Shown here one piece after another: positions 18,206 to 26,063 of a stretch of 64,000 nt of DNA (its first letter is position 1; each line of letters starts with the position of its first letter). Source of the DNA: Chitinophagaceae bacterium IBVUCB2 (GTDB lineage Bacteria; Bacteroidota; Bacteroidia; Chitinophagales; Chitinophagaceae); NCBI GenBank assembly GCA_002127295.1, contig NFUV01000001.1:1798001-1862000 (forward strand). The letters run 5' to 3'. The notes under the pieces were generated by a model, which saw only the letters and a program-made list of their open reading frames with translations, had not been told where the DNA came from and searched no databases. The position numbers were made by a program, and so were the translations under genes.

Positions 18206-19075
18206 TTAAGTTCCCAGAAACCCTCTTAAAATATGAAAGCTTTCTTTTTGTCTTAATTCACTAAGTGCTTTGTCCTTTATTTGCCTTACCCTTTCCCGAC
18301 TGAGGTCATGTTTTTCTGCAATTTCTTCCAGGCTCATTGCAAAGCCAGTTTTTATTCCAAAAAAAAGACATAGTACTTCTTTTTGCCGACGGGTCAATGA
18401 TTGCATCACTCTTTCGATTTCTGTTTTTAGTGAACTGAGGTATGAAATGTTTTCATACTCATTTGTGCCGTCTTTATTTTCTAACACATCCAACAGGTTG
18501 TTGTCTTCAGCATCTGAAAGTGGAGAATCAAGACTTACATGCCGGGTTTGAATAGCCATCCGGGAAGCAACTTCTTCTGGATTTATTTCCAGTACTTCTG
18601 CTACCTCTTCGGGTGTAGCAGGTCTTTCCAGTTTTTGCTCCAACATTGCTTTGGCTTTGCTTATCTGGTTACCCAATACTCTTTTGTTATATGGCAGGCG
18701 GATTAATTGTGCATCTGTAGCTAATGCCCGCTGTATATTCTGACGTATCCACCATACAGCGTAGCTAATAAATTTAAACCCCTTTGTTTCATCAAAGTTT
18801 TTAGCAGCAGTTATCAATCCTATATTTCCTTCATTAATGAGGTCGGCTAATGATAACCCCTGGTGCTGGTACTGTTTAGCCACTGATACTACAAAGCGAA
18901 GATTGGCTTTAGTAAGACGATCCAGGGCTTTTCTATCGCCCTTTCTTGCCAAAGGAAATAATAATGCTTCCTCATCTGCTGATAATAATTGCTCTTTCCC
19001 AATTTCCCGAAGATATTTATCTAATCCATCTGACTCTCTATTGGTAATAGAGTGACTGATTTTTAATTGACGCAT
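18206..19075 (-). CDS. RNA polymerase sigma-70 family factor, RpoD paralogue
   Basis: Start MRQLKIS at 19075 matches the usual start of Bacteroidota RpoD. The 289-residue product has sigma region 1.2 (LDKYLREIGK), region 2 (NLRFVVSVAKQYQHQGLSLADLINEGN and the WWIRQNIQRAL helix), region 3 and region 4 (SLEEIAEKHDLSRERVRQIKDKAL). The -10 helix neighbourhood reads ATDAQLIRLPYNKRVL, where housekeeping RpoD as I recall it has AEQSRIVRLPLNKVG, and region 4 begins LTRRQKEVLCLFFGI. I therefore favour an alternative group 2 sigma over the housekeeping factor. Promoter DNA upstream holds a CACTAC/GTAGTG inverted repeat shared with the nearby two-component genes. Confidence 0.85.
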   Translation of the reverse strand: MRQLKISHSITNRESDGLDKYLREIGKEQLLSADEEALLFPLARKGDRKALDRLTKANLRFVVSVAKQYQHQGLSLADLINEGNIGLITAAKNFDETKGFKFISYAVWWIRQNIQRALATDAQLIRLPYNKRVLGNQISKAKAMLEQKLERPATPEEVAEVLEINPEEVASRMAIQTRHVSLDSPLSDAEDNNLLDVLENKDGTNEYENISYLSSLKTEIERVMQSLTRRQKEVLCLFFGIKTGFAMSLEEIAEKHDLSRERVRQIKDKALSELRQKESFHILRGFLGT

Positions 19076-19235
19076 ACTCATAGCTTTCACAGTTTGGCTT
19101 TCAGAAGGATGAATTTTCGGTTTTGATATCTGTTTTCAGGTATTATTAATTGCGGATATAAAAGTGAGGGAAGCCTGCAAATCAGACAAATAAAACGACC
19201 CTTAATTAAGTGCAATACACAATGATTTTATAGAA

Positions 19236-19257
19236 CACTACGTAGTTTTGTGTAGTG
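19236..19257. promoter_or_regulatory. CACTAC...GTAGTG inverted repeat upstream of the sigma gene
   Basis: CACTAC (19236-19241) and GTAGTG (19252-19257) are inverted 10 bp apart, and ACTACGTAGT (19237-19246) is itself a perfect 10-bp palindrome. The site is about 160 bp upstream of the sigma gene start. The rest of the 19091-19396 gap shows no gene. Confidence 0.4.
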
Positions 19258-19396
19258 ATGGGTTTATACCCCTTATTCAATCTCGTCTATCACAAATGAA
19301 AGGGAAATTTTTATCCCCGCTGTTGGTTTTAGCAAGGATTTTGCTACTGTTGTCCGCCAATTATTTCCACCGTTATATAACCTTAATTCAAACGGC

Positions 19397-19888
19397 ATGA
19401 AAAGTACAATCCTGTTTTTGATGGCAATGATTACGACGTCATTGGGGTATGGGCAATTAAAAACAACAGCTGTCTGTCCTTCTTTTACAGTTGATATACT
19501 GGGAGGAAAAGTAAATGGACTTAAACCCAGTGCAACATCCGGGGAGATAAAGAAAATTTTTCCTTGCTTTACAAGTAGTGAAGATGAAGTGAATACTGCT
19601 AAATGCGGAGGTACTATTTTTTATAAAGACAAGGATATTTATTTCTTTACAGGTAGAGATTATATAGAAATAAAAGAAAAATTCAAAGGCAAGCTAACGC
19701 TGCCGCTATTGGGAGCAAGCCGTACAGGTTTGTTCAAATGGCTGGGCCATCCAAAAATAAAAGATGTTAACTGGGACGCCTTTCAAACTGAATATGGCAC
19801 ATTGGTTTTATACTATAACAAAGGAAACAAGATCAATAAAATCCAGTTCAGCACAAAAAGCAGCGAAGCTATGTCGCTGTGTGAATAG
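19397..19888 (+). CDS. Secreted protein of unknown function
   Basis: The 163-residue product begins with a Sec signal peptide (MKSTILFLMAMITTSLGYGQ). The mature part of about 143 residues has four cysteines (in VCPSF, PCF, KCGG and LCE), which could form disulfides in the periplasm. I recognise no domain. It is convergent with the NTF2-like gene 30 bp downstream. Confidence 0.6.
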   Translation: MKSTILFLMAMITTSLGYGQLKTTAVCPSFTVDILGGKVNGLKPSATSGEIKKIFPCFTSSEDEVNTAKCGGTIFYKDKDIYFFTGRDYIEIKEKFKGKLTLPLLGASRTGLFKWLGHPKIKDVNWDAFQTEYGTLVLYYNKGNKINKIQFSTKSSEAMSLCE

Positions 19889-19918
19889 CAGGTCTATAAA
19901 TTTCTGTAATTGGTGCTT

Positions 19919-20362
19919 TTACTTTTCATGCCATTCCGAAGTCGTTATATGCGATATCAACTGCCATTGCTTATTACGAAATGCATATAATCGAAAATAT
20001 TTAAGGTGATACCGGTCTGTTTTATCCTTGTTCTTTTTATGCACTGATAATTTACCCTTTACAATAGCAAGTTCCGGGTGCATTTCCACCGTTACCGAAT
20101 CATGTTGCCGTAATAAAAAATTCCCTTTTGCTACTGACTTTAACCAACCTTCTCTTCCTTCTACTTTACCTGAGCCATGGCTAAAAACAAAATCATCAGC
20201 ATAGAGCTTACTTAATGGCTCAACCTGTTGCTTTACCACATAATCATCTATTTGTTGATTAAGCACTACGATGGAAATGCTGTCTGTTTGTACCGGAACC
20301 TGTGCTTGTAATACAAAAAAAGGCGAAAGCAACAGCAAAAGGGTGATTTTGATTTTTTCCAT
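19919..20362 (-). CDS. Exported NTF2-like (DUF4440/SnoaL-type) protein
   Basis: After a signal peptide (about 1-20, ending LQAQ) the 147-residue protein shows the NTF2-like pattern of the DUF4440 group: helix VVLNQQIDDYVVKQ, the LYADDFVFSHGSGKVEGREGW core and the final strand pair KYFRLYAFRNKQWQLISH. Such small cone-shaped domains bind or convert small ligands; the ligand here is unknown. It is monocistronic as far as can be seen. Confidence 0.75.
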   Translation of the reverse strand: MEKIKITLLLLLSPFFVLQAQVPVQTDSISIVVLNQQIDDYVVKQQVEPLSKLYADDFVFSHGSGKVEGREGWLKSVAKGNFLLRQHDSVTVEMHPELAIVKGKLSVHKKNKDKTDRYHLKYFRLYAFRNKQWQLISHITTSEWHEK

Positions 20363-20558
20363 GATATATTGTTGTTTTAGAAATTTACCACAAGGAATTG
20401 CCTGAAATATTCATTACCCTTCTAAATGTTTTATTGGTGGCTCATTTCATGAACTAAAATTACTGATTTATCGTAGCTAAACATTAACGGCTATAGTGGT
20501 AAGTAAAGACTACCTTCCTGCAAATAGCAGCAGCTTTGCCGCTATAAAAAAATCAAAT

Positions 20559-20963
20559 ATGTCAAATATTACTCAGGTAATTAATGTAGATAAATCGATG
20601 CGAACATTAAAGAAGACCGTACATGCATCCGACCTGGATCAATTATTAAGCAGCACCGGGCCATTTACATTTTTTGCGCCCAGCGACCTCGCTTTTGAAA
20701 AATTGGAAAAAGGTAAAGTGGAACAATTGTTGGAACCACAAAACAGGGCGAAACTGGCAGATTTACTCAACAACCATATCGTTAATGGTAAAATTCTTTT
20801 TAGCGAACTGAAAGACGGTCAAAAACTAACTTCTATAAACGGTAAAGAGCTATTAGTTTCAGAAAAAGACGGAAATATACTAATTGGAAGCATCAAAATA
20901 TTGCCACGGGATGCTAAAATATCCAATGGAGCGATGCACTTGTCTGACACTGTAATGGTATAA
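20559..20963 (+). CDS. Fasciclin (FAS1) domain protein
   Basis: The product is one FAS1 domain: FTFFAPSDLAFEKL (H1 motif), a central LLNNHIVNGKI segment and the closing region KISNGAMHLSDTVMV (H2). I chose the ATG at 20559 (MSNITQ), which gives 134 residues; an in-frame start at 20496 adds 21 residues with no signal peptide. FAS1 proteins are usually exported adhesion or stress proteins, so the missing signal peptide in either form is unusual. Confidence 0.85.
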   Translation: MSNITQVINVDKSMRTLKKTVHASDLDQLLSSTGPFTFFAPSDLAFEKLEKGKVEQLLEPQNRAKLADLLNNHIVNGKILFSELKDGQKLTSINGKELLVSEKDGNILIGSIKILPRDAKISNGAMHLSDTVMV

Positions 20964-21008
20964 AAAAATTACCGAGTAAAATTTTGCTCGTTATTGTCCC
21001 CAATATGT

Positions 21009-21040
21009 GAATTATATAAGCCTACACCAGAATTATATAA
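21009..21040. promoter_or_regulatory. Direct repeats GAATTATATAA, 21-bp period, upstream of the desaturase
   Basis: GAATTATATAA occurs at 21009-21019 and 21030-21040, exactly two helical turns apart and about 75 bp before the desaturase start. Such spacing is typical of paired sites for one regulator on one DNA face. No protein is assigned. Confidence 0.4.
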
Positions 21041-21115
21041 CTCCATTTGTTTTAAAATAAATCAATTTTAATACCCCTGTTTACAATTTTAAAACAGGTA
21101 ATTTATAGAAAGAAT

Positions 21116-22105
21116 ATGCATAAAGCAGAATTGGAAAAAAATGCAGCTGTTGTTGCCGGACTAGAAAGCTTTGCCGGACAGGCCGTTAATGATTTTTTAG
21201 TAGACCCGCAAACTTGCTGGCAGCCTACTGATTTTTTACCTGACATGTCAGGATCTGACGGCATTGAGCAATTAATGGAACTGCGAAAAAGAACCGATGC
21301 CATTCCCATAGAAGTAATTAGTTCTTTAGTGGGAAATATGATCACCGAAGAAGCATTACCTAACTATCAATCTTTTTTTAATTTATTAAAAGGTGTGAAT
21401 GAGGAGGGGGATATGACAAGTGCTAAAGGTTGGGTGCAATGGTCCAGATCATGGACTGCAGAAGAGAATCGCCATGGCGATCTATTGAATAAATATCTCT
21501 ATCTATCTGGCCGGGCTGATATGAAAGCGGTGGAAATCACTATTCATAATTTAATTACCAATGGGTTTGATGCTAAATCCGAGCAAGATCCCTACCAGGC
21601 AATGATCTATACATCTTTCCAGGAAAGAGCTACCAAAATTGCCCATGTAAATACAGGTAAGCTGGCCGATAAAGCCGGTGATGATGTATTATCAAGAATT
21701 TGCAAAACAATTGCAGGTGATGAAGCCCGCCATGAAAAAGCGTATAAAAGTTTTATGTCGAAAATATTTGAGGTCGATCCCGATGGTGCATTACTGGCTT
21801 TTCAAACAATGATGAAGAAAAAAATAACAATGCCAGCTTTGTTAATGGACAATGCAGATGAAGACAGTTTGTTTACCCGCTTTTCATTAATTACAGAAAA
21901 GATGGGCATCTACACCACGATGGATTATGCAAATATCATTAGCCATCTGACGGAAAGATGGAAGATAGCCGGACTTACCGGGCTAAAAGATTATGCAGCA
22001 CAGGCTCAGGAATATTTATGTACGCTGGCTGATCGTTACCGCCGTATTGCAGAAAGATTAGGACCAACGCCAGCTGTAGTAGCTCCTGCATGGGTCCGGT
22101 ATTAA
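21116..22105 (+). CDS. Acyl-ACP desaturase (stearoyl-ACP desaturase family)
   Basis: The 329-residue protein matches soluble di-iron acyl-[acyl-carrier-protein] desaturases. Iron ligands are visible in EENRHGD (Glu116, Glu117, His120) and DEARHEKAY (Glu203, His206), the paired ExxH motifs of the four-helix bundle. It should introduce a double bond into ACP-bound acyl chains with O2 and reduced ferredoxin, adjusting membrane fluidity. The stop overlaps by 4 bp the stop of the convergent pseudouridine synthase gene. Direct repeats upstream are a possible operator. Confidence 0.92.
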   Translation: MHKAELEKNAAVVAGLESFAGQAVNDFLVDPQTCWQPTDFLPDMSGSDGIEQLMELRKRTDAIPIEVISSLVGNMITEEALPNYQSFFNLLKGVNEEGDMTSAKGWVQWSRSWTAEENRHGDLLNKYLYLSGRADMKAVEITIHNLITNGFDAKSEQDPYQAMIYTSFQERATKIAHVNTGKLADKAGDDVLSRICKTIAGDEARHEKAYKSFMSKIFEVDPDGALLAFQTMMKKKITMPALLMDNADEDSLFTRFSLITEKMGIYTTMDYANIISHLTERWKIAGLTGLKDYAAQAQEYLCTLADRYRRIAERLGPTPAVVAPAWVRY

Positions 22106-22779
22106 TCGGTTTTAATTTTCCTTATTGGATTGTCGATTTTAAGCATCGCAAAAAAATCTTTCTCTTGAATTTCTTTGATACAGCCCGGCTGTAAATCTCC
22201 CAATTTAAGATCTTCAATGCTTACCCGTATCAATCGTTTACAACGATGATGAATAGCGGCCACCATTTTTCGTACCTGGTGAAATTTGCCTTCAGTTAAC
22301 GTAATACGCAGCCAGGTATAAGGAATATTTTTTGTCATGGTATATGGAGAAGGAAAGGAAATTTCCGGTTGCAACACTATTTCTGCTTCGCAAGGAAGAG
22401 AGGTATAATATTCTCCACCCCTCACCCTAAATCTTATCCCTTCTCTCAGTTGCTGTAAACGTTCTTCCGAAACAGCATGATTAACTAGTACGAGATAGGT
22501 TCTTTTATGCGGAGTGCTGCTTTCAAATAATAATCGGGTTATTTTTTTATTCGTTGTTAATATCAGTAACCCTTCTGACAAATTATCCAGTCGGCCAATG
22601 GCATGTATCCCTTCGGGAAAATTAAATCCAATATCACCAAGCAAGTTTACCGCATGGGTGCTCACAAATTGAGAAACCATATTATATGGTTTGTTGAGGA
22701 TGAAATAGCGGTGGAGAGGTAGACTATCTCCTTCTGTCGTTTGATTGTGCATGATAGTTTCAATACACAAATTAACCAT
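22102..22779 (-). CDS. rRNA pseudouridine synthase, RsuA/RluE family
   Basis: The catalytic motif GRLDNLSEGLLILTT carries the conserved Asp of RsuA/RluB/RluE enzymes, preceded by the YFILNKPYNMVSQF strand and followed by KRTYLVLVNHAV and KFHQVRKMVAAIHH. It isomerises a uridine in ribosomal RNA. At 225 residues without an S4 domain it resembles the RluE type (23S rRNA). The exact start is uncertain: MHNQ at 22752 is an alternative. Confidence 0.88.
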   Translation of the reverse strand: MVNLCIETIMHNQTTEGDSLPLHRYFILNKPYNMVSQFVSTHAVNLLGDIGFNFPEGIHAIGRLDNLSEGLLILTTNKKITRLLFESSTPHKRTYLVLVNHAVSEERLQQLREGIRFRVRGGEYYTSLPCEAEIVLQPEISFPSPYTMTKNIPYTWLRITLTEGKFHQVRKMVAAIHHRCKRLIRVSIEDLKLGDLQPGCIKEIQEKDFFAMLKIDNPIRKIKTD

Positions 22780-22899
22780 CGATGCTGAAATGTCGCTGAA
22801 ATATAATAGGGGTGCTCGCCTTATTCTCTATCGGAAACAATTCATCCCGCCAAATTCCGGTTTCATTCATTTTCCTTTTTTATAATATGGGGACCTACA

Positions 22900-22907
22900 T
22901 ATATTTG
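22900..22907 (+). promoter_or_regulatory. Possible Bacteroidota -7 box (TATATTTG)
   Basis: TATATTTG fits TAnnTTTG and lies about 190 bp before the MATE gene start in a 315-bp gap (22780-23094). No clear TTTG -33 box is spaced 20 bp upstream, so confidence is low. I see no convincing gene in the gap. Confidence 0.3.
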
Positions 22908-23094
22908 CCATCGTCAATTAACGAATATGATTATCTGCAAGGTTCGCCCCCATCTTTAAAGAACCTGATACTTACGGAACAATTTCTTAAGCAGCCTTAC
23001 CTTCAGTTGGTTGCTGTATTTCATTTTAATTATTTTATTTTCAACATAACGATGTTACTGTAAAACCAATCACATCGAATCAAATTTGTCAATC

Positions 23095-24516
23095 ATGACG
23101 CAAGTAAAGCAGATAAATAAATTTTCTCAACTAGTGGCTCTGGTCCGCCAATCGTTCAGCGGCAAGGAGCATGATTATACACAAGGAAGTCTTAGAGGTG
23201 CCATTGTATTGCTGGCCATACCTATGATCCTGGAATTAAGTCTTGAATCTGTATTTGCCGTAGTGGATATGTATTTTGTGAGCCATCTGCCGAATAGCAA
23301 GAATGCAATTGCTACTGTGGGGTTAACAGAATCAGTTATTTCTCTTGTTTACACCATTGCAATTGGCCTCAGCGTTGGTGCCACTGCAGTTGTTGCAAGA
23401 CGTATCGGTGAAAAGAATCCGGAAGGGGCAACACATGCAGGAGCACAAGCAATCATTATGTCGATGATCGTAGCCATTGTGCTTAGTGTTATCGGAATTG
23501 TTTTTGCTGCCGATATTCTCCGGCTTATGGGTGCTGCTCCAATTGTAGTAGAGGAAGGAACCATTTTTACCCGTATAATGATGGGAGGTTCCACTGTAAT
23601 TATTTTACTTTTTCTTATCAATGGAATTTTTAGAGGGGCCGGTGATGCGGCCATGGCGATGCGTAGCTTATGGATTGCCAGCGGAATCAATATTGTTCTT
23701 TGTCCATTATTAATTTATGGCTATGGCCCTTTTCCTGCACTGGGTTTAAAAGGAGCTGCCATTGCGACTACTATCGGCCGGGGCGCAGGTGTGCTATATC
23801 AATGTTATCATTTGTTTGGCGGCAACCGCTCCATTAAAATGAAGTGGTCGCATTTTAAATGGGATTTGCCGATCATAAAAACACTGTTCGGTGTATCATG
23901 GCCTGCCACCTTGCAATTTTTTATTCAAAGCGGTAGCTGGATCGTTCTTGCCTGGTTGGTATCGGTAACAGGTGGTACTGATGCAAGTGCCGGTTACCAG
24001 GTTGCTATTCGCAATGTGGTATTTTTTATTCTTCCTGCATGGGGATTGAGTAATGCTGCTGCGACATTGGTAGGACAAAACCTTGGCGCTAATCAACCAC
24101 TGCGGGCAGAACAGAGTGTATTGCTCACAACAAAATACAATGCCATCTTCATGGGTGTAGTTAGTTTGTCGTTCCTGTTCTTCGCTTCTCCTATCGTCAG
24201 CATTTTTACAAAAGAACCGGAAGTACATCGCTTTGGTGTGCTGGCATTACAAATAATCGGCAGTGGTTATATTTTTTATGGCATTGGTATGGTGATGATA
24301 CAGGCATTGAATGGAGCCGGCGATACAAAGACACCTACCTGGATCAATTTTGTTGGTTTCTGGCTATTTCAAATACCATTTGGTTATGTATTAGCGAAAA
24401 CATTTGGGATGGGGCCTGTTGGAGCATTTATAGCAGTGCCGGTTGCAGAAACGGCTATGGCATTAGCAGCATTTTATTACTTCAAAAAAGGTAAATGGAA
24501 AGAGGTAAAAGTTTAG
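23095..24516 (+). CDS. MATE-family efflux transporter
   Basis: The product has the two six-helix halves of the MATE/NorM family: PMILELSLESVFAVVDMYFVSHLP near residue 45 and the matching second-half start SWPATLQFFIQSGSW near 270, with about 12 membrane segments. It exports drugs or metabolites with Na+ or H+ influx. The ATG at 23095 is preferred over an in-frame TTG nine bases earlier. It ends before a strong bidirectional terminator shared with the convergent DUF418 gene. Confidence 0.92.
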   Translation: MTQVKQINKFSQLVALVRQSFSGKEHDYTQGSLRGAIVLLAIPMILELSLESVFAVVDMYFVSHLPNSKNAIATVGLTESVISLVYTIAIGLSVGATAVVARRIGEKNPEGATHAGAQAIIMSMIVAIVLSVIGIVFAADILRLMGAAPIVVEEGTIFTRIMMGGSTVIILLFLINGIFRGAGDAAMAMRSLWIASGINIVLCPLLIYGYGPFPALGLKGAAIATTIGRGAGVLYQCYHLFGGNRSIKMKWSHFKWDLPIIKTLFGVSWPATLQFFIQSGSWIVLAWLVSVTGGTDASAGYQVAIRNVVFFILPAWGLSNAAATLVGQNLGANQPLRAEQSVLLTTKYNAIFMGVVSLSFLFFASPIVSIFTKEPEVHRFGVLALQIIGSGYIFYGIGMVMIQALNGAGDTKTPTWINFVGFWLFQIPFGYVLAKTFGMGPVGAFIAVPVAETAMALAAFYYFKKGKWKEVKV

Positions 24517-24597
24517 GTTTTGTTGTTTTAGTTTGGAGTAATCTTCCATAAAATTTTTGCTCTTCTAAAATGCTCATCTGTGTTATAAAGTAGAAGT

Positions 24598-24608
24598 GTG
24601 CGACGCAA
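24598..24608 (+). repeat. Copy of a dispersed GTGCGACGCAA motif
   Basis: GTGCGACGCAA followed shortly by GATGA stands out as CpG-rich DNA in an AT-rich spacer after the MATE gene. A second copy lies inverted at 33292-33302 with similar flanks. It may be a small dispersed intergenic repeat. Confidence 0.35.
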
Positions 24609-24642
24609 GGGACGATGAGGAGAGAAGAGAATGATGACGAAA

Positions 24643-24680
24643 ATATAAATGCTCCTGAGAATTTCCAGGAGCATTTATAT
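24643..24680. terminator. Bidirectional terminator, perfect 15-bp stem
   Basis: ATATAAATGCTCCTG (24643-24657) pairs perfectly with 24666-24680 around an 8-nt loop. It separates the convergent MATE and DUF418 genes. Confidence 0.85.
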
Positions 24681-24698
24681 TATAGAATGTTTTTTCTT

Positions 24699-26039
24699 TT
24701 ACTTTCTCATAGGTTGCCGCTTCCAATAAGTTAGCGATCGCCACAGCCATTCGAACGGACCGAAACGGAAAAATTGTAACCAGATGGCAGAGAAAATAAG
24801 CTGGAATATCCATACAGCAAATACTACATAATATAATTGATGAAACTGCAGCTTGTTATAATTTCCCAATCCATAGCCATAGAAAAAGAACGTACAGATT
24901 ATACTTTGCATCAGGTAATTGCTAAACGCCATCTGCCCAACATTCGCTAATGCTTTCATTAACCAGGGTACGATGCCACTACGGAAAATCAGCATTACCA
25001 AACTTGCATGGCCAATGGTGAGTAATATTCTGCGAAACTCTACAAAAATTTCAGGTGAAGAACTCCATCTGTCTGTAAACCCACCTATACCTAATTGTCC
25101 AAAACTCATCCACCCGTTATTAAATAATTGCCAGGCTATTGGTATACCAAGTCCATAGCCAATTAGCATCCACATAGCATAGGTGGAAGTTCGTAAGCGG
25201 TTACTAAAAAATCCCCAACTGAATAAGGCCATTCCCAGGAACATCATTCCCAGTAAATCCCAAACTTCGTTATAAATATACCATGCTTCGCCACTTGAAT
25301 TCTGCGGAATAAAATAGGTAAAAATGGTTCCATACCCTGACCTCATTTTATTAACATGCTCGTTAACCTTTGCAGTATCTGGTTTAATACTTTTTTCTTT
25401 TTCCTCCCACTGTCCAATTGCACCTTGCTGCTCCGGCGTAAGTGTTTTCTTATCTTCTTTTGCTTTTATCGCCTGGTGATACAATGCTCTTGATTCTTTG
25501 TTTTCATTCCAGCTCCATTGTTTTTTTATTAATCCGAATGATACACATAACAACGCCAGCATCACCAGCCACTTTGGGTGCAGTTTTCGAAAAACAAATA
25601 ATAACATACCGGCCAATCCATAGAAAAATAAAATATCCCCTTGCCATAGAATTACAAATGCATTTATTACACCAAACAGTACCAACCACAATAAACGGCG
25701 ATAATAATAAGTAGCAACAGGTGGCTGTCCCAGAACATCTTTTTTATTGAGCATAAACAACACCATACCTGCACCAAATAACATAGAGAACAATCCCCGC
25801 ATGGTTCCTTCAAATAAAACAAATACCGTGGCGAATGTATAATAATCAGCACCTGAGCGGGGACCAGTGATAAGGCCGTACCAAATACTCGGACTGATAC
25901 CAAAGCCGGGAATATTCATCATTAATATTCCCAGCAAAGCAACACCACGAATAGTGTCAATGCTTTTGATACGTTCTGCAGCAGCTACCGGTTTGGTATG
26001 CACAGGCTCTGTAGTACTGGCTGAAATAGGTTGATCCAT
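24699..26039 (-). CDS. DUF418 membrane protein (YeiB-like), copy B
   Basis: The 446-residue polytopic protein begins the conserved part with RIKSIDTIRGVALLGILMMN, the signature of the DUF418/DUF1624 acyltransferase-like superfamily. Its C-terminal DUF418 region includes GQMAFSNYLMQSIICTFFFYGYGLG and the closing GPFEWLWRSLTYWKRQP. About ten membrane helices and a charged loop (about 180-235) are seen. Function is unproven; relatives are proposed membrane acyltransferases or transporters. It follows its paralogue after 24 bp, so the pair is an operon. Confidence 0.85.
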   Translation of the reverse strand: MDQPISASTTEPVHTKPVAAAERIKSIDTIRGVALLGILMMNIPGFGISPSIWYGLITGPRSGADYYTFATVFVLFEGTMRGLFSMLFGAGMVLFMLNKKDVLGQPPVATYYYRRLLWLVLFGVINAFVILWQGDILFFYGLAGMLLFVFRKLHPKWLVMLALLCVSFGLIKKQWSWNENKESRALYHQAIKAKEDKKTLTPEQQGAIGQWEEKEKSIKPDTAKVNEHVNKMRSGYGTIFTYFIPQNSSGEAWYIYNEVWDLLGMMFLGMALFSWGFFSNRLRTSTYAMWMLIGYGLGIPIAWQLFNNGWMSFGQLGIGGFTDRWSSSPEIFVEFRRILLTIGHASLVMLIFRSGIVPWLMKALANVGQMAFSNYLMQSIICTFFFYGYGLGNYNKLQFHQLYYVVFAVWIFQLIFSAIWLQFFRFGPFEWLWRSLTYWKRQPMRK

Positions 26040-26063
26040 ATAAATGGTTTACTTAATTAGGAA

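Noticed and set aside
22812-23063. 83-residue ORF before the MATE gene
   Set aside because: No recognisable domain, a possible promoter box falls inside it, and its composition looks like translated AT-rich spacer.
24583-24813. 76-residue minus-strand ORF at the end of the DUF418 gene
   Set aside because: It overlaps the terminator hairpin and the DUF418 coding end in another frame.
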